Counted from the first letter of the stretch, positions 1 through 9,636 are shown. The stretch is DNA of 64,000 nt from Pseudomonas fluorescens (GCF_902497625.1 NZ_CABVGX010000016.1:47946-111945), one strand, 5' to 3'. The notes: generated from the sequence alone by a model not told the origin. Numbers and translations: made by a program.

Positions 1-42
1 GTGATCGGGCCCGACTTCATGCATCACCCGGAGCTTTCATGA
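1..42 (+). CDS. C-terminal end of an unidentified upstream gene (partial)
   Basis: The first 14 codons form an open frame ending in TGA at 40-42, reading through to ...HHPELS. The stop overlaps the ATG of the next gene as ATGA, the usual sign of translational coupling, which is the main reason to believe it is real. Too little is present to name a family. Confidence 0.4.
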   Translation: MIGPDFMHHPELS

Positions 43-296
43 CTTCCCCGATACAACCGCCGGTTGCCGACGCTTTGAGCGACGCCCCGGCAGACTTGCC
101 AGACAGCGTCGATGACAACGTAGACGGCGAAAGCCAGGCGGCGATCCCGGCGTTCAAGTTTCCGTTCAAGCCAGGCGAATTGCCTGTTACAAAAAATGCG
201 AGTCAGCCGTGGTACAAAAATGGCGCCAGGAACGGCCATACCAAAACCCCGGGCGCCGCGCCGCCGGGTACGCGACGTTCGATGGGCAAGCGCTGA
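39..296 (+). CDS. Conserved small hypothetical protein, 85 aa
   Basis: I do not recognise a family. The protein has an acidic, alanine- and proline-rich N-terminal half (about residues 8-35) and a basic, glycine/proline-rich C-terminus ending in RRSMGKR. There is no signal peptide, membrane segment or enzyme motif; it looks largely disordered. The start ATG overlaps the stop of the upstream frame (ATGA), so the two are probably co-transcribed. The stretch 297-442 that follows holds a single REP-like sequence and no gene. Confidence 0.55.
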   Translation: MTSPIQPPVADALSDAPADLPDSVDDNVDGESQAAIPAFKFPFKPGELPVTKNASQPWYKNGARNGHTKTPGAAPPGTRRSMGKR

Positions 297-328
297 GTTT
301 CGACATTTTCAGTGTGTGCCGCTTGCAT

Positions 329-353
329 CGCGAGCAAGCCCGGCTCTCACAGT
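329..353. repeat. Single REP-like element (family B)
   Basis: The stretch TCGCGAGCAAGCCCGGCTCT belongs to the same palindromic family as the GTGGGAGCGAGCxTGCTCGCGA elements found elsewhere in the window. It stands alone, without an inverted partner, in the gap between convergent genes. Confidence 0.6.
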
Positions 354-442
354 TGATCGCATGGCCTCTCTGAGAATGCGCCCAGCTGTGGCTGGTTTTG
401 CTCAAGCCAGGGCTTCATGGGCGCCATCCCCGATAAATCAGT

Positions 443-1192
443 TCAAGCCGCCCGCAGCGAAATGAACGTGTAGTCCAGCGGTGATCCGGTCGTCACTCGT
501 GCACCTGCCGCTAGCAACTGCCCGGCGATATCGTCCCCCGACACATGAAACAGCCATTCGCTGCCGGTGCTCTCCAGCGGTTGTTGTGCACTCTGCTCAA
601 TAGCCGTGGCAAACGCAGTCATGTCCGGCAAGTACGCTGTAAATCCATCGCCTTTCAGAGCCGTCGTGCGAATGCCCAGTAACGCGCAGATCGCATCTTT
701 GGTGCCGATGTCATCGCGATCCGCCTGACGGGAGCGCTGGATAAGCCCTGCGAGTTCCTGATCGACCAGCTCGCCACCGACGATCAGTGCCGGTCCCTTT
801 TCCCACGATTCGGGCGGACACTCCTTCACGGCGGTGTTCAAGGGAATGTGCGGATTGATTTCCATAGGATAGATCCGGCACACCAATGGCCGGCGTTCGT
901 AAATCCGGCAAAGGTTTTCTTCGTCAAGATTCCGGCAGCGACCGGCGTTGAAGGCGGCAAAGGTGATGGCAACATGAGCGTTCGATGCGCCGCTGGACAC
1001 CCGCACTGACCGGCGTCCGGCGTGATCGCGCTGCAGCAACGGCAGGCCAAGCCCGTTGTCGAGGAAAGCCTCGACCAGCACGATCACCTGACCGCCGTCA
1101 GCCGCCCACATCCGCGCTTCACCCAGGGTCAGGGGCACGTGATGGTCATTGCAGCACTTGCCACAGCCCACGCATGAAAAGGTCGTATTCAT
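443..1192 (-). CDS. YkgJ-family cysteine cluster protein
   Basis: The 249-aa protein opens with CVGCGKCC (residues 7-14) and has further cysteines in a GRC...LCRIYERRPLVCRIYP block near residues 85-110 and a CPPE near residue 125. This arrangement is typical of the YkgJ / Fe-S oxidoreductase-like (former UPF0153) family, thought to bind zinc or an Fe-S cluster. No precise reaction is established for the family. It is cytoplasmic, with no signal peptide. It ends convergently with the small gene at 39-296. The ATG was chosen because the CxxCxxCC motif follows immediately, as in homologues. Confidence 0.85.
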   Translation of the reverse strand: MNTTFSCVGCGKCCNDHHVPLTLGEARMWAADGGQVIVLVEAFLDNGLGLPLLQRDHAGRRSVRVSSGASNAHVAITFAAFNAGRCRNLDEENLCRIYERRPLVCRIYPMEINPHIPLNTAVKECPPESWEKGPALIVGGELVDQELAGLIQRSRQADRDDIGTKDAICALLGIRTTALKGDGFTAYLPDMTAFATAIEQSAQQPLESTGSEWLFHVSGDDIAGQLLAAGARVTTGSPLDYTFISLRAA

Positions 1193-1275
1193 TGAGCGTT
1201 CAGTCGACTCTCAGCGTCTGAAACGGCGACAGAATGTCACCGCCAAGGACTGCCTCGAAGCAAGTTGCGCGCCAC

Positions 1276-1602
1276 TCAGCGAGTTTTGCCCGGCGTGCGG
1301 ATTGAATCCCACTCATTGACGTAAGCGGTTTTGCTTTTCTTGTTGTAGAGGCACAGTTCGGTACCTTGCTGGCCTTTCATATGTTTTTGCGGGTATTGGC
1401 CTTGCAGCAGAACAGCGACGTAGCCGACCCGATCATCGAACTGTGCCGCGGTGCCCACAGGTTTCACGTCTTTCAGGCCACTGGCCTTGGTGCAGCTGGC
1501 GAGCACGGCTTTGTCGAAGGCTGCCCAGGCGTCGGGGCTGGAGGCATGGGCCTGGGTGGCGAGAGCAGTGAGGCAGAGGAAGGTCAGGGTGGTGGCTTTC
1601 AC
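1276..1602 (-). CDS. Small exported hypothetical protein, 108 aa
   Basis: The N-terminus (MKATTLTFLCLTALATQAHA) is a clear Sec signal peptide, with predicted cleavage after AHA near residue 20. The mature part of about 88 residues has two cysteines (in ASCTKASG and ELCLYNKK) that could form a disulfide in the periplasm. The pattern resembles small periplasmic proteins of unknown function common in Pseudomonas. It is transcribed in the same direction as the YkgJ gene but separated by about 80 bp. I cannot assign a function. Confidence 0.65.
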   Translation of the reverse strand: MKATTLTFLCLTALATQAHASSPDAWAAFDKAVLASCTKASGLKDVKPVGTAAQFDDRVGYVAVLLQGQYPQKHMKGQQGTELCLYNKKSKTAYVNEWDSIRTPGKTR

Positions 1603-1680
1603 GGTTCAAGCATCCTTGGGTATTGGGTTGGCCAAAGGTTGGAGTATGCCTGAGGGTTTTAGTTTGAATGTGTCGGCCTC

Positions 1681-1768
1681 TTCGCGAGCAGGCTTTGCTC
1701 CCACACAATTTGCGTCGAATTAATGTCAGGCACAACGCAAAAGCCTGTGGGAGCGTGGTTGGCCGATG
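1681..1768. repeat. REP pair (family B, degenerate)
   Basis: Inverted copies of the GTGGGAGCG...CGCGAA type lie at about 1681-1705 and 1744-1768. They fill the gap between the small exported protein and the acetyltransferase gene. Confidence 0.65.
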
Positions 1769-1776
1769 ACGGTGTA

Positions 1777-2259
1777 TCAGGTTGGAATAACTTCCCGGCG
1801 GACCACATACATCCCGACATTTTCATACAAGTGCTGCGCCCGCAGGTTGTCTTCTTTCACCTTCAGATCGACAAAACCTTCCCGCCGTTGTTGGAAAACC
1901 CTGAAGGCGTGCAGCAACAATGCGCGGCCAAGGCCCAGACTTCGCGCGCGAGGATGCACCACCAGATTCTTGATGTAGGCACTGGTCCAGCACTGACAAA
2001 CGCCAACGATACCTTCAGCATCCAGGGCAATGAAACACAGGGAAGGATCGTATTCAGGATCGGTTTCAAACCTCTGCTGCCAGACGTCCAGTGACGGCAC
2101 GCGACCACCGCCGTCCATATGTCCCAGTTCCATCAGGCCATGCACGGCCTCCGCGAGTTCCGGACGGTAGTCGCTGAGAACGATGGACGACGGCCACCGT
2201 GCCTCTGTGGCAACTTCAGCCAGATTGCGTCGCATCAGAAAACAGAAATCGTCGGCCAC
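1777..2259 (-). CDS. GNAT-family N-acetyltransferase, 160 aa
   Basis: The protein has the acetyl-CoA binding motif A (VVHPRARSLGLGRALLLHA, about residues 97-115) preceded by a beta strand AYIKNLVV, and the later motif DNLRAQHLYENVGM seen in GNAT enzymes. The acceptor substrate cannot be inferred. The GTG start at 2259 lies 3 bp after the cheV stop with an AGGG-like ribosome site inside cheV; the first ATG (2235) lacks one. The gene is therefore probably co-transcribed with cheV, although no chemotaxis role follows from that. Confidence 0.85.
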   Translation of the reverse strand: MADDFCFLMRRNLAEVATEARWPSSIVLSDYRPELAEAVHGLMELGHMDGGGRVPSLDVWQQRFETDPEYDPSLCFIALDAEGIVGVCQCWTSAYIKNLVVHPRARSLGLGRALLLHAFRVFQQRREGFVDLKVKEDNLRAQHLYENVGMYVVRREVIPT

Positions 2260-2262
2260 CGC

Positions 2263-3165
2263 TTAGTGACCCTGTTCGGCGACGGCCTTCGCTGCTTCGA
2301 TAAGGCACTTGGTCAGTTCCGGCGAAGAGAACTTGGTCAGCACTCCGTTGGCGCCGGCCAATCGAGCTTTCTCGCTGTTCATTGCGCTGTCCAGAGAGGT
2401 GTGCAAGAGCACGTACAGGTGCGCGAAGTCTGGGGTTTCGCGCAGGGTTCGGGTTAAAGCGTAGCCATCCATCTCGGACATTTCGATGTCCGAGACGATC
2501 AGGTTGATCTGTTGCGCCGTACCTTGCAGATCCAGCAGGCAGTCGATGGCCTCCCTTGCACTGCGGGCAGTGTGACATTGCAGGCCGAGATTACGCAGGG
2601 TGTGCACCGATTGCTGCAGCGCGACCTGACTATCGTCGACCACTAGAATGCGCGCATTGCCCAGTACCTCGGCGTCTTCCATGCTCAGCTCGGTCGGGGC
2701 CATTTCGATTTGCGCCGGGGCGATGCCGTGGATGACTTTTTCAATATCCAGCACCTGCACCAGGGTGCCATCGACCGATGTCACGCCGGTAATGTACGAG
2801 CGCACGCCGCCGGAACCGAAGGGCGGCGGGCGGATGTCGGTGGTCAGGCAGTGAACAATCTTGCTGACTGCCTGAACATGCAGGCCCTGTTTGGAGCGAC
2901 TGACATCAGTGACGATCAGGCAGCCACCGTTGGGGTCTTCCAGGGGGCGCTCGCCGATGGCGCGACTGAGGTCGATCACCGACAGCGACATGCCGCGCAG
3001 GGTGGCGATGCCTTTGACGTGTGGATGCGACTCCGGCAGTTTGGTCAGCGGCGGGCAAGGAATGATTTCACTGACTTTAAGCAGGTTGATCGCCATCAGC
3101 TTGCCGCTGCGCAAGGTAAACAGCAGAAGCGAAAGTGAATCTGCGCGGGCTTTGGTGGAGGACAT
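2263..3165 (-). CDS. cheV: Chemotaxis coupling protein CheV (CheW-REC)
   Basis: CheV proteins link chemoreceptors to CheA through a CheW-like domain and adjust signalling through a phosphorylatable receiver. Here an N-terminal CheW-like domain (about residues 10-160) is followed by a receiver (about residues 175-298) with the acidic pair in ILVVDDSQ, the phospho-acceptor Asp in LIVSDIEMSEMDG, and the conserved Lys in GVLTKFSS. The frame is open further upstream to 3420, but that part translates REP sequence; the ATG at 3165 gives a normal 300-aa protein beginning MSSTKAR. No other chemotaxis genes are near. Confidence 0.93.
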   Translation of the reverse strand: MSSTKARADSLSLLLFTLRSGKLMAINLLKVSEIIPCPPLTKLPESHPHVKGIATLRGMSLSVIDLSRAIGERPLEDPNGGCLIVTDVSRSKQGLHVQAVSKIVHCLTTDIRPPPFGSGGVRSYITGVTSVDGTLVQVLDIEKVIHGIAPAQIEMAPTELSMEDAEVLGNARILVVDDSQVALQQSVHTLRNLGLQCHTARSAREAIDCLLDLQGTAQQINLIVSDIEMSEMDGYALTRTLRETPDFAHLYVLLHTSLDSAMNSEKARLAGANGVLTKFSSPELTKCLIEAAKAVAEQGH

Positions 3166-3280
3166 AAAAACCTTCTGTGTAGAACGTGATGGGCATCCGT
3201 GAAGAGTGCCAACAACTATCGATGCCGGGTTATCGACTTGTTGAGGGCAGGCTTTAACAACATTCCATCGACACCAGGTG

Positions 3281-3481
3281 AGCGCAACCCTGTAGCAGCT
3301 GCCGAAGGCTGCGTTAGCCCACCGATCCTCTTGATAAGCGCAACCCTGTAGCAGCTGCCGAAGGCTGCGTTCGAGGACGAAGTCCTCGCCCGACCCTGCA
3401 ACGAGCAATGTCCAAGGCACTGAGTTTAGCCATTGACGACTGCTCTGCGGCCGAACGCAGCCTTTGGCAGCTGCTACAGGG
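3281..3481. repeat. REP cluster (family A, three copies)
   Basis: Two direct copies of a 35-bp sequence containing GTAGCAGCTGCCGAAGGCTG lie at about 3281-3315 and 3337-3371, identical over their length. An inverted, slightly diverged copy lies at 3454-3481. They occupy most of the 324-bp gap between norR and cheV (3166-3489); I see no gene there. Confidence 0.9.
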
Positions 3482-3489
3482 AATCGGGT

Positions 3490-5037
3490 TTATTTCATGC
3501 CAAGGCGCTTGGCCATGCGTCCGAGGTTGGCGCGGTCGAGGCCCAGTTCGCGGGCGGCGCTGGCCCAGTTGTTCTGATGGCGTTCAAGACAGGCGCTGAT
3601 CAATTGCCGCTGATAATTGTCGGTGGCCTCGCGCAAATCCCCCGTCACTACTGTCATTGGCGCCGCCGGTTGCTCCTGGTTGACTTCGACGTTGACACCG
3701 GGCAGGTCGAGGTCGGCCGCGCTAAGGCTGAGAATCTTCGGCCGTTCTTTGCAGCGGCCCAAGGCTTTCAGCGCGCTGCGACCGATCAGGTGCTCCAATT
3801 CGCGCACGTTGCCTGGCCAGTCATAGGCCAGCAGCGCAGCCTGGGCATCGGCACTCAGGCGCAAACTGTTGAGGCCCATGCGCGAGCGGTTCTGCTCCAG
3901 AAAATAACCGCTGAGCAACAGCACATCGCGACTGCGATCTCGCAGCGCCGGCACCAACAATGGGTAAACGCTCAAACGGTGGTAGAAGTCGGCGCGGTAA
4001 CGGCCGCTGCGCACTTCTTCTGCGAGATCGCGGTTGGTCGCAGCGATCAGGCGCACGTCCACCTGATGCTCTTTGTCCGAGCCCAGGCGCTGGAGTTGGC
4101 CGCTTTGCAGGACACGGAGCAATTTGGCCTGCACGGTCAGCGACAGTTCGCCGACTTCGTCGAGAAACAGCGTGCCGCCATTGGCCAGCTCGAATTTGCC
4201 CCTACGGTCGCTGGTCGCGCCGGTGAAGGCGCCGCGCACATGGCCGAACAGTTCGCTTTCCACCAAGGTATCCGGCAGCGCGGCGCAGTTCAGGCTGATG
4301 ATGGGCCTGTCTGCCCGCGACGACGCGGCGTGGATGGCCTGAGCGACCAGCTCTTTGCCGACACCGGTCTCGCCGGTGATGAGTACGGTGAGATCGCTGC
4401 CCCCGACCAGGTTGATTTCTTCAACCAGCCGCCTGTGCGCCTTGCTCTGGCCGATCATTTCGCGCGTTTGCTGACCGCTGGCCTGGCGATAGACCTCGGC
4501 ACGCTGGTGTTCGTGTTCGGCGCGATTGGCCAGTCGCTGAATGCTTTCGGCGGCATTGACCGTGGCGGCAGCGAGGCTGGCGAAGGCTTGCAAGGCATCC
4601 AGTTCGATCGGTTCGAGGCGTTCTGGATCGAGCGCGTCGAGGGTTAGCAAGCCCCACGGGCGTTCGTCGATGAACAGCGGACAACCCAGGCAATCATGAA
4701 CTTCCAGGTGATCATCAAGCCCATCGACCAGCCCGTCGTACGGATCGGGCAAGTCGCTGTCGGCGGCGAACCGGGTGGGGTCCGGGCTGCTCAGCAGGAT
4801 CTCGAAACGTGGATGCTCGCTGACCTTGAAACGCCGGCCAAGGGTATCGGTGCTCAACCCGTCGACGGCCAGCGGCACCAGCCATTCGCCATCCAGGCGC
4901 AGGAGGGCGGCGGCGTCGCAGGGAAGCAGGGCGCGCATCGCTTCAAGCAAGCGCCGGTAACGTTCGCTCTCTGGGAGTTCGCGGGACAGGTCGGACACCA
5001 AAGGCAGCAAGGCAGTGAGCAGGGATTTCGCAGTCAT
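3490..5037 (-). CDS. norR: Nitric-oxide-responsive sigma-54 activator (NorR/FhpR type)
   Basis: This 515-aa protein has the three-part layout of NorR: an N-terminal GAF sensor (about residues 20-170), which in NorR carries a non-haem iron that binds NO; a central AAA+ domain with Walker A GETGVGKE, the sigma-54 contact loop GAFTGA and Walker B GGTLFLDEVGE; and a C-terminal helix-turn-helix (about residues 480-512, NNWASAARELGLDRANLG). It is divergent from the flavohemoprotein gene, the same arrangement as FhpR and fhp in P. aeruginosa, so hmp is its probable target. The ATG at 5037 has a GGAGT ribosome site. Confidence 0.93.
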   Translation of the reverse strand: MTAKSLLTALLPLVSDLSRELPESERYRRLLEAMRALLPCDAAALLRLDGEWLVPLAVDGLSTDTLGRRFKVSEHPRFEILLSSPDPTRFAADSDLPDPYDGLVDGLDDHLEVHDCLGCPLFIDERPWGLLTLDALDPERLEPIELDALQAFASLAAATVNAAESIQRLANRAEHEHQRAEVYRQASGQQTREMIGQSKAHRRLVEEINLVGGSDLTVLITGETGVGKELVAQAIHAASSRADRPIISLNCAALPDTLVESELFGHVRGAFTGATSDRRGKFELANGGTLFLDEVGELSLTVQAKLLRVLQSGQLQRLGSDKEHQVDVRLIAATNRDLAEEVRSGRYRADFYHRLSVYPLLVPALRDRSRDVLLLSGYFLEQNRSRMGLNSLRLSADAQAALLAYDWPGNVRELEHLIGRSALKALGRCKERPKILSLSAADLDLPGVNVEVNQEQPAAPMTVVTGDLREATDNYQRQLISACLERHQNNWASAARELGLDRANLGRMAKRLGMK

Positions 5038-5051
5038 AGTGACTCCATGTA

Positions 5052-5110
5052 GTCGAGATGACTATAAGGCAGATTGTGTCGATATGACCATATTTGAGTT
5101 AACTATATGA
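5052..5110. promoter_or_regulatory. Candidate NorR/FhpR binding sites upstream of hmp
   Basis: Two near-identical 11-mers, GTCGAGATGAC (5052-5062) and GTCGATATGAC (5078-5088), both fit the GT-N7-AC core described for NorR. A weaker third site, GT-N7-AT, begins at 5098. They sit in the norR-hmp divergent region upstream of the putative -24/-12 promoter, where an enhancer-binding protein should bind. Confidence 0.65.
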
Positions 5111-5129
5111 TTACTAACGAATAATTTTC

Positions 5130-5145
5130 TGGCATGGAAACTGAT
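5130..5145 (+). promoter_or_regulatory. Possible sigma-54 (-24/-12) promoter of hmp
   Basis: TGGCATGGAAACTGAT has a good -24 element (TGGCA) but a poor -12 element (TGA in place of TGC) at the right spacing. It lies 47 bp before the hmp start. The call relies on the adjacent activator belonging to the sigma-54-dependent class. Confidence 0.4.
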
Positions 5146-5192
5146 AGTCCTAGAGCAATCCGTTAGTAAACCCAGTAGCCAGGAGTAACCTT

Positions 5193-6374
5193 ATGCTTAG
5201 CGTCCAAGACCGTGCAATCGTCAAGTCAACCGTGCCGTTGCTGGAAAGCGGTGGCGAAGCGTTGATCACTCACTTTTATCGCATGATGCTCTCTGAATAC
5301 CCGCAAGTTCGTCCACTCTTCAACCAGGCTCACCAGGTTAGCGGTGATCAGCCCCGTGCTCTGGCGAACGGCGTATTGATGTACGCACGGCACATCGACC
5401 AGCTTGATCAGTTGGGCGACCTGGTGGCGAAGATCATCAACAAACACGTCGCCCTGCAGATTCTCCCTGAACACTATCCGATTGTCGGCAGCTGCCTGTT
5501 GCGCGCCATTTCAGAAGTATTGGGTGAAGAAATTGCCACGCCAGAAGTCATGAGTGCCTGGGGGGCTGCTTACGGTCAATTGGCTGACATCCTGATCGGT
5601 GCGGAAACCAGCATCTACGACCAGAAAGCGCAGGCCCCCGGCGGCTGGCGCGGCGCGCGGGAATTCATCGTCGCGGCCAAAGTGGAGGAGAGTTCGGAAA
5701 TCACTTCGTTCTACTTCGAACCAGCGGACAAAGGTTCGATTCTGGCTGCGGAACCCGGCCAGTACATCGGCATGAAATTGATCCTTGATGGCGAAGAAAT
5801 TCGTCGTAATTATTCGTTGTCGGCACTGGCGAACAAGGGCCAGTACCGCATCAGCGTAAAACGCGAGCACGGCGGCCGAGCGTCCAACCACTTGCATGAT
5901 CAGCTGCACGTCGGCTCAAGCATTCAGCTGTTCCCGCCATCGGGAGAATTCACCCTGACCGCCAGCGACAAACCACTGGTGCTGATCAGCGGTGGCGTCG
6001 GCATCACCCCGACCCTGGCGATGCTCGAAGCGGCGCTGGCCACCGAGCGCCCGGTGCATTTTATCCACTGCGCCCGTAACGGTAGCGTGCATGCGTTTCG
6101 TGACTGGATCGACGGATTGGCCGCGCGCCACCCGCAACTCAAGCGTTTTTATTGCTACGCCGAGGATGATGGCGTCAGCCCGGCGGCGGACAAGGTCGGT
6201 TTGTTGAGCCAGGAGCAACTGGGCGAGTGGTTGCCGCAGCATCGTGATGTGGATGCTTATTTCCTGGGGCCTAAAGGCTTCATGGCAGCGATCAAGCGCC
6301 ACCTCAAAGCTTTGGGTGTGCCAGAGAAGCAGAGTCGCTACGAGTTCTTCGGCCCTGCTTCGGCGCTGGAATAA
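5193..6374 (+). CDS. hmp: Flavohemoprotein, nitric oxide dioxygenase
   Basis: The enzyme oxidises NO to nitrate with O2 and NAD(P)H. The 393-aa chain has an N-terminal globin (about residues 1-140, proximal His in NKHVALQI), an FAD domain (RRNYSLSA near residue 207) and an NAD domain (GGVGITPTLAML near residue 270), ending in the conserved YEFFGPA. Length matches family members. Start: ATG at 5193 after an AGGAGT ribosome site. It is divergent from norR and followed by a REP pair, so it is probably a single-gene unit induced by NO. Confidence 0.96.
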   Translation: MLSVQDRAIVKSTVPLLESGGEALITHFYRMMLSEYPQVRPLFNQAHQVSGDQPRALANGVLMYARHIDQLDQLGDLVAKIINKHVALQILPEHYPIVGSCLLRAISEVLGEEIATPEVMSAWGAAYGQLADILIGAETSIYDQKAQAPGGWRGAREFIVAAKVEESSEITSFYFEPADKGSILAAEPGQYIGMKLILDGEEIRRNYSLSALANKGQYRISVKREHGGRASNHLHDQLHVGSSIQLFPPSGEFTLTASDKPLVLISGGVGITPTLAMLEAALATERPVHFIHCARNGSVHAFRDWIDGLAARHPQLKRFYCYAEDDGVSPAADKVGLLSQEQLGEWLPQHRDVDAYFLGPKGFMAAIKRHLKALGVPEKQSRYEFFGPASALE

Positions 6375-6395
6375 CCCCCTGGCGCGTGACACGAT

Positions 6396-6527
6396 TCCTG
6401 TAGCAGCTGGCGAAGCCTGCGTCCGAGGGCGCAGCCCTCGCTTCTCCAGCACCCACGTTGCGCCGGGTAAATTCTGGCCGCAATGACGAGGACCGTTTCC
6501 TCGGACGCAGGCTGCGCCAGCTGCTAC
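6396..6527. repeat. Inverted REP pair (family A) between convergent hmp and dauR
   Basis: One arm (6396-6428) reads TGTAGCAGCTGGCGAAGCCT and onward; the other (6499-6527) is its inverted partner. The pair lies between two converging genes, where it could serve as a boundary for transcription or mRNA decay. Confidence 0.85.
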
Positions 6528-6546
6528 TGAATCGACGGCGGGATCT

Positions 6547-7197
6547 TCAGCCCTTCAATTCCTTCAATTCCTTCAAATGCTTGTACACCGTCGCCCGCCC
6601 CATGTTCAGGACATTCGCGACGTAGTTGGAGGCGCTTTTACCCTTGAAAGCGCCTTCAGCGTGCAGGGCCAGCACCAGTTCACGTTTATGATCGCGGGTC
6701 AGCAGATTCAGGCTTAATTGCCGCTCACGCAGCCAGGCGTGAAGAAACGTGTTGATGCGTTCCTGCCAGTCATCGCGAAACAATGAATCCGGCTGTGGGA
6801 TCAACTTGCTCGGCGACAGAAACAGGTCCAGAGCGGCTTTGGCATTCTCGAACAGCGAAATGTTCAGATTGATGCACAGCACAGCCAGCGGATGCCCCGT
6901 GCCGTCGCGCAGAACGCTGCTCAGGCTGCGAATTTTCTGACCATCCCAGTTGAGCTTCTCGTACGGGCCGATGTTCCGTTCGCTGATGTCGCCGCTGACC
7001 ATGTCCTCCAGGGACGAGTCGTCACCGATTGCCCGCTTCGACAGATTGTTGGCGATGTAATCAACTTTCTGTGTGCGCAGATCATGCAGCACCACCTCGG
7101 CATGGGGGAAAAACAACGTGGCGATCGCATTGGCGATCGCCCGATAGTTGTCCAGCGCAGCATCATCCTGGCGTGTGGTTTGCTCAGGTACATTCAT
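6547..7197 (-). CDS. dauR: D-arginine-responsive regulator DauR (YheO-type PAS-HTH)
   Basis: The protein joins an N-terminal YheO-like PAS domain (about residues 15-125) to a C-terminal helix-turn-helix (about residues 165-212, KGKSASNYVANVLNMGRATVY), with the usual family length of 216 aa. In P. aeruginosa DauR represses dauBAR and is relieved by D-arginine. Here it is the last gene after dauB and dauA on the same strand, the same order as PA3862-PA3864. An ATG with GGAG about 10 bp upstream supports the start. The 17-bp palindrome before dauB is a candidate site for it. Confidence 0.88.
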   Translation of the reverse strand: MNVPEQTTRQDDAALDNYRAIANAIATLFFPHAEVVLHDLRTQKVDYIANNLSKRAIGDDSSLEDMVSGDISERNIGPYEKLNWDGQKIRSLSSVLRDGTGHPLAVLCINLNISLFENAKAALDLFLSPSKLIPQPDSLFRDDWQERINTFLHAWLRERQLSLNLLTRDHKRELVLALHAEGAFKGKSASNYVANVLNMGRATVYKHLKELKELKG

Positions 7198-7285
7198 TCA
7201 ATGGAGCTCCAGGAGGCTTCTGCGCCGGTGAAAAAGGGCGCAGGGAGTCTGACGCAAACGGGTCGACGCGTCACCTGAACAAGCC

Positions 7286-8550
<1,265 letters not shown>

Positions 8551-8561
8551 GGTCGTGGTGT

Positions 8562-9509
8562 TTAGGGATGTAGGCGGTAAATGGCATTGGCCAGCGCGAT
8601 GTCTTCCAGGCCCAGGCCTATCGAGCGGAAGAACACGTGGCGGTCGTAGCCCGGGCGCTGGACTTTTTCGCTGAGCAGATCGGGCAGGTCACCGACAATC
8701 GCGTTCTTGTCCCAGCCATGTTGCTCACCGGCAATCAGCATTTCGCCCGCCGACCCCGGAGTGGTCAGGCGATAGTCGCAGAACACCTGCATGTCATTGA
8801 GGCTCTGCGGCGGCACTTCGTGGGCGCGCGGTGCATTGGTGCTGATGGAGGTGATCAGCGCCGGTTTGCTCAGGCTGGACGGGTCAATCACCGGGCCGGC
8901 GGACGAGGTACACAGCATAATCACGTCGGCGTCCTGGACAGCTGCTTCGCGACTGTCGACGAGGGTCAGCCGTGGATCGAGGCTTTTGATCTCGGCCAGG
9001 GCTTCAGGGCTGAGCTCGCTCAGGTTCGGCGAGAAAAGGTGGATGCTTTGCCAGTCGCGCAAACCTTTGACGTAGTGCAGGTGCGCCAGGGCAACCTTGC
9101 CGCTGCCGATGATTGCCAGACGCTGCGCATTCAACGGTGCGAGTGCGTCGACAGCGACAGCGGTGGTCGCGGCGGTTCGCGCAGTGGTCAGTTCGCCGGC
9201 ATCGCAGAGCAGCAGCGGCTGGCCGGTCTGCATTGACATCAACAGCGTCCATGCAGTCACCAGCGCGCCTTGTTCGCGGACGATGTACGGCGACGTCTTG
9301 ACGCCATATACGCCGTCTTGCGCCAACACCCCGAGGAAGTTGATGAAGTCGCCCGCGCCATGTGGAAACTCGACCAGTTGCTGAGGCGGCTGCAGCGCAT
9401 CCCCGGCAGCTAGATCCATGAACAGCGTGCGCAGGATGTGCGGCACGTCGACCTGAGCCAACAGCTCGCGCGCCTGACGCTGGTTGATCACATTAGGAAG
9501 GCTGGGCAT
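8562..9509 (-). CDS. dauB: DauB, NAD(P)H-dependent anabolic arginine dehydrogenase (ornithine cyclodeaminase family)
   Basis: With DauA, DauB completes D- to L-arginine conversion by reductively aminating 2-ketoarginine to L-arginine. The 315-aa protein has the ornithine cyclodeaminase/mu-crystallin fold: an N-terminal substrate domain with RTAATTAVAV and a Rossmann motif IIGSGKVALAHL near residues 124-136. Gene order dauB-dauA-dauR on one strand matches P. aeruginosa. It is the first gene of the operon, with a 17-bp palindrome 31 bp before its ATG. Confidence 0.88.
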   Translation of the reverse strand: MPSLPNVINQRQARELLAQVDVPHILRTLFMDLAAGDALQPPQQLVEFPHGAGDFINFLGVLAQDGVYGVKTSPYIVREQGALVTAWTLLMSMQTGQPLLLCDAGELTTARTAATTAVAVDALAPLNAQRLAIIGSGKVALAHLHYVKGLRDWQSIHLFSPNLSELSPEALAEIKSLDPRLTLVDSREAAVQDADVIMLCTSSAGPVIDPSSLSKPALITSISTNAPRAHEVPPQSLNDMQVFCDYRLTTPGSAGEMLIAGEQHGWDKNAIVGDLPDLLSEKVQRPGYDRHVFFRSIGLGLEDIALANAIYRLHP

Positions 9510-9539
9510 GTGGACTCCGCAGGTTGCAGGAAAACTGAT

Positions 9540-9556
9540 TTGTCCATTATGGACAA
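9540..9556. promoter_or_regulatory. 17-bp palindrome before dauB, candidate DauR operator
   Basis: TTGTCCATTATGGACAA is a perfect palindrome with 8-bp arms around one central base. It lies in an A/T-rich stretch just upstream of the first dau gene, the place expected for a repressor site. Binding by DauR is an inference. Confidence 0.55.
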
Positions 9557-9583
9557 TAAAGTTTATCGAGCAATAAGCAGGTC

Positions 9584-9619
9584 AAAAAAAAAGCGCAGTC
9601 CGTTTCCGGCTGCGCCTTT
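9584..9619 (-). terminator. Rho-independent terminator of rhlB
   Basis: On the minus strand a GCGCAG...CTGCGC stem is followed by a run of nine T. It begins about 20 bp after the rhlB stop and ends before the dauB promoter region, isolating the two units. Confidence 0.85.
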
Positions 9620-9636
9620 CTTTATGCTGCTGCGTG

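Noticed and set aside
3216..3420. Upstream extension of cheV to 3420
   Set aside because: The added residues (repeated FGSCYRVAL) are translated REP copies; the 300-aa form fits the CheV family.
3433..4647. 404-codon plus-strand frame opposite norR
   Set aside because: Antisense shadow; it begins in REP sequence and has no family resemblance.
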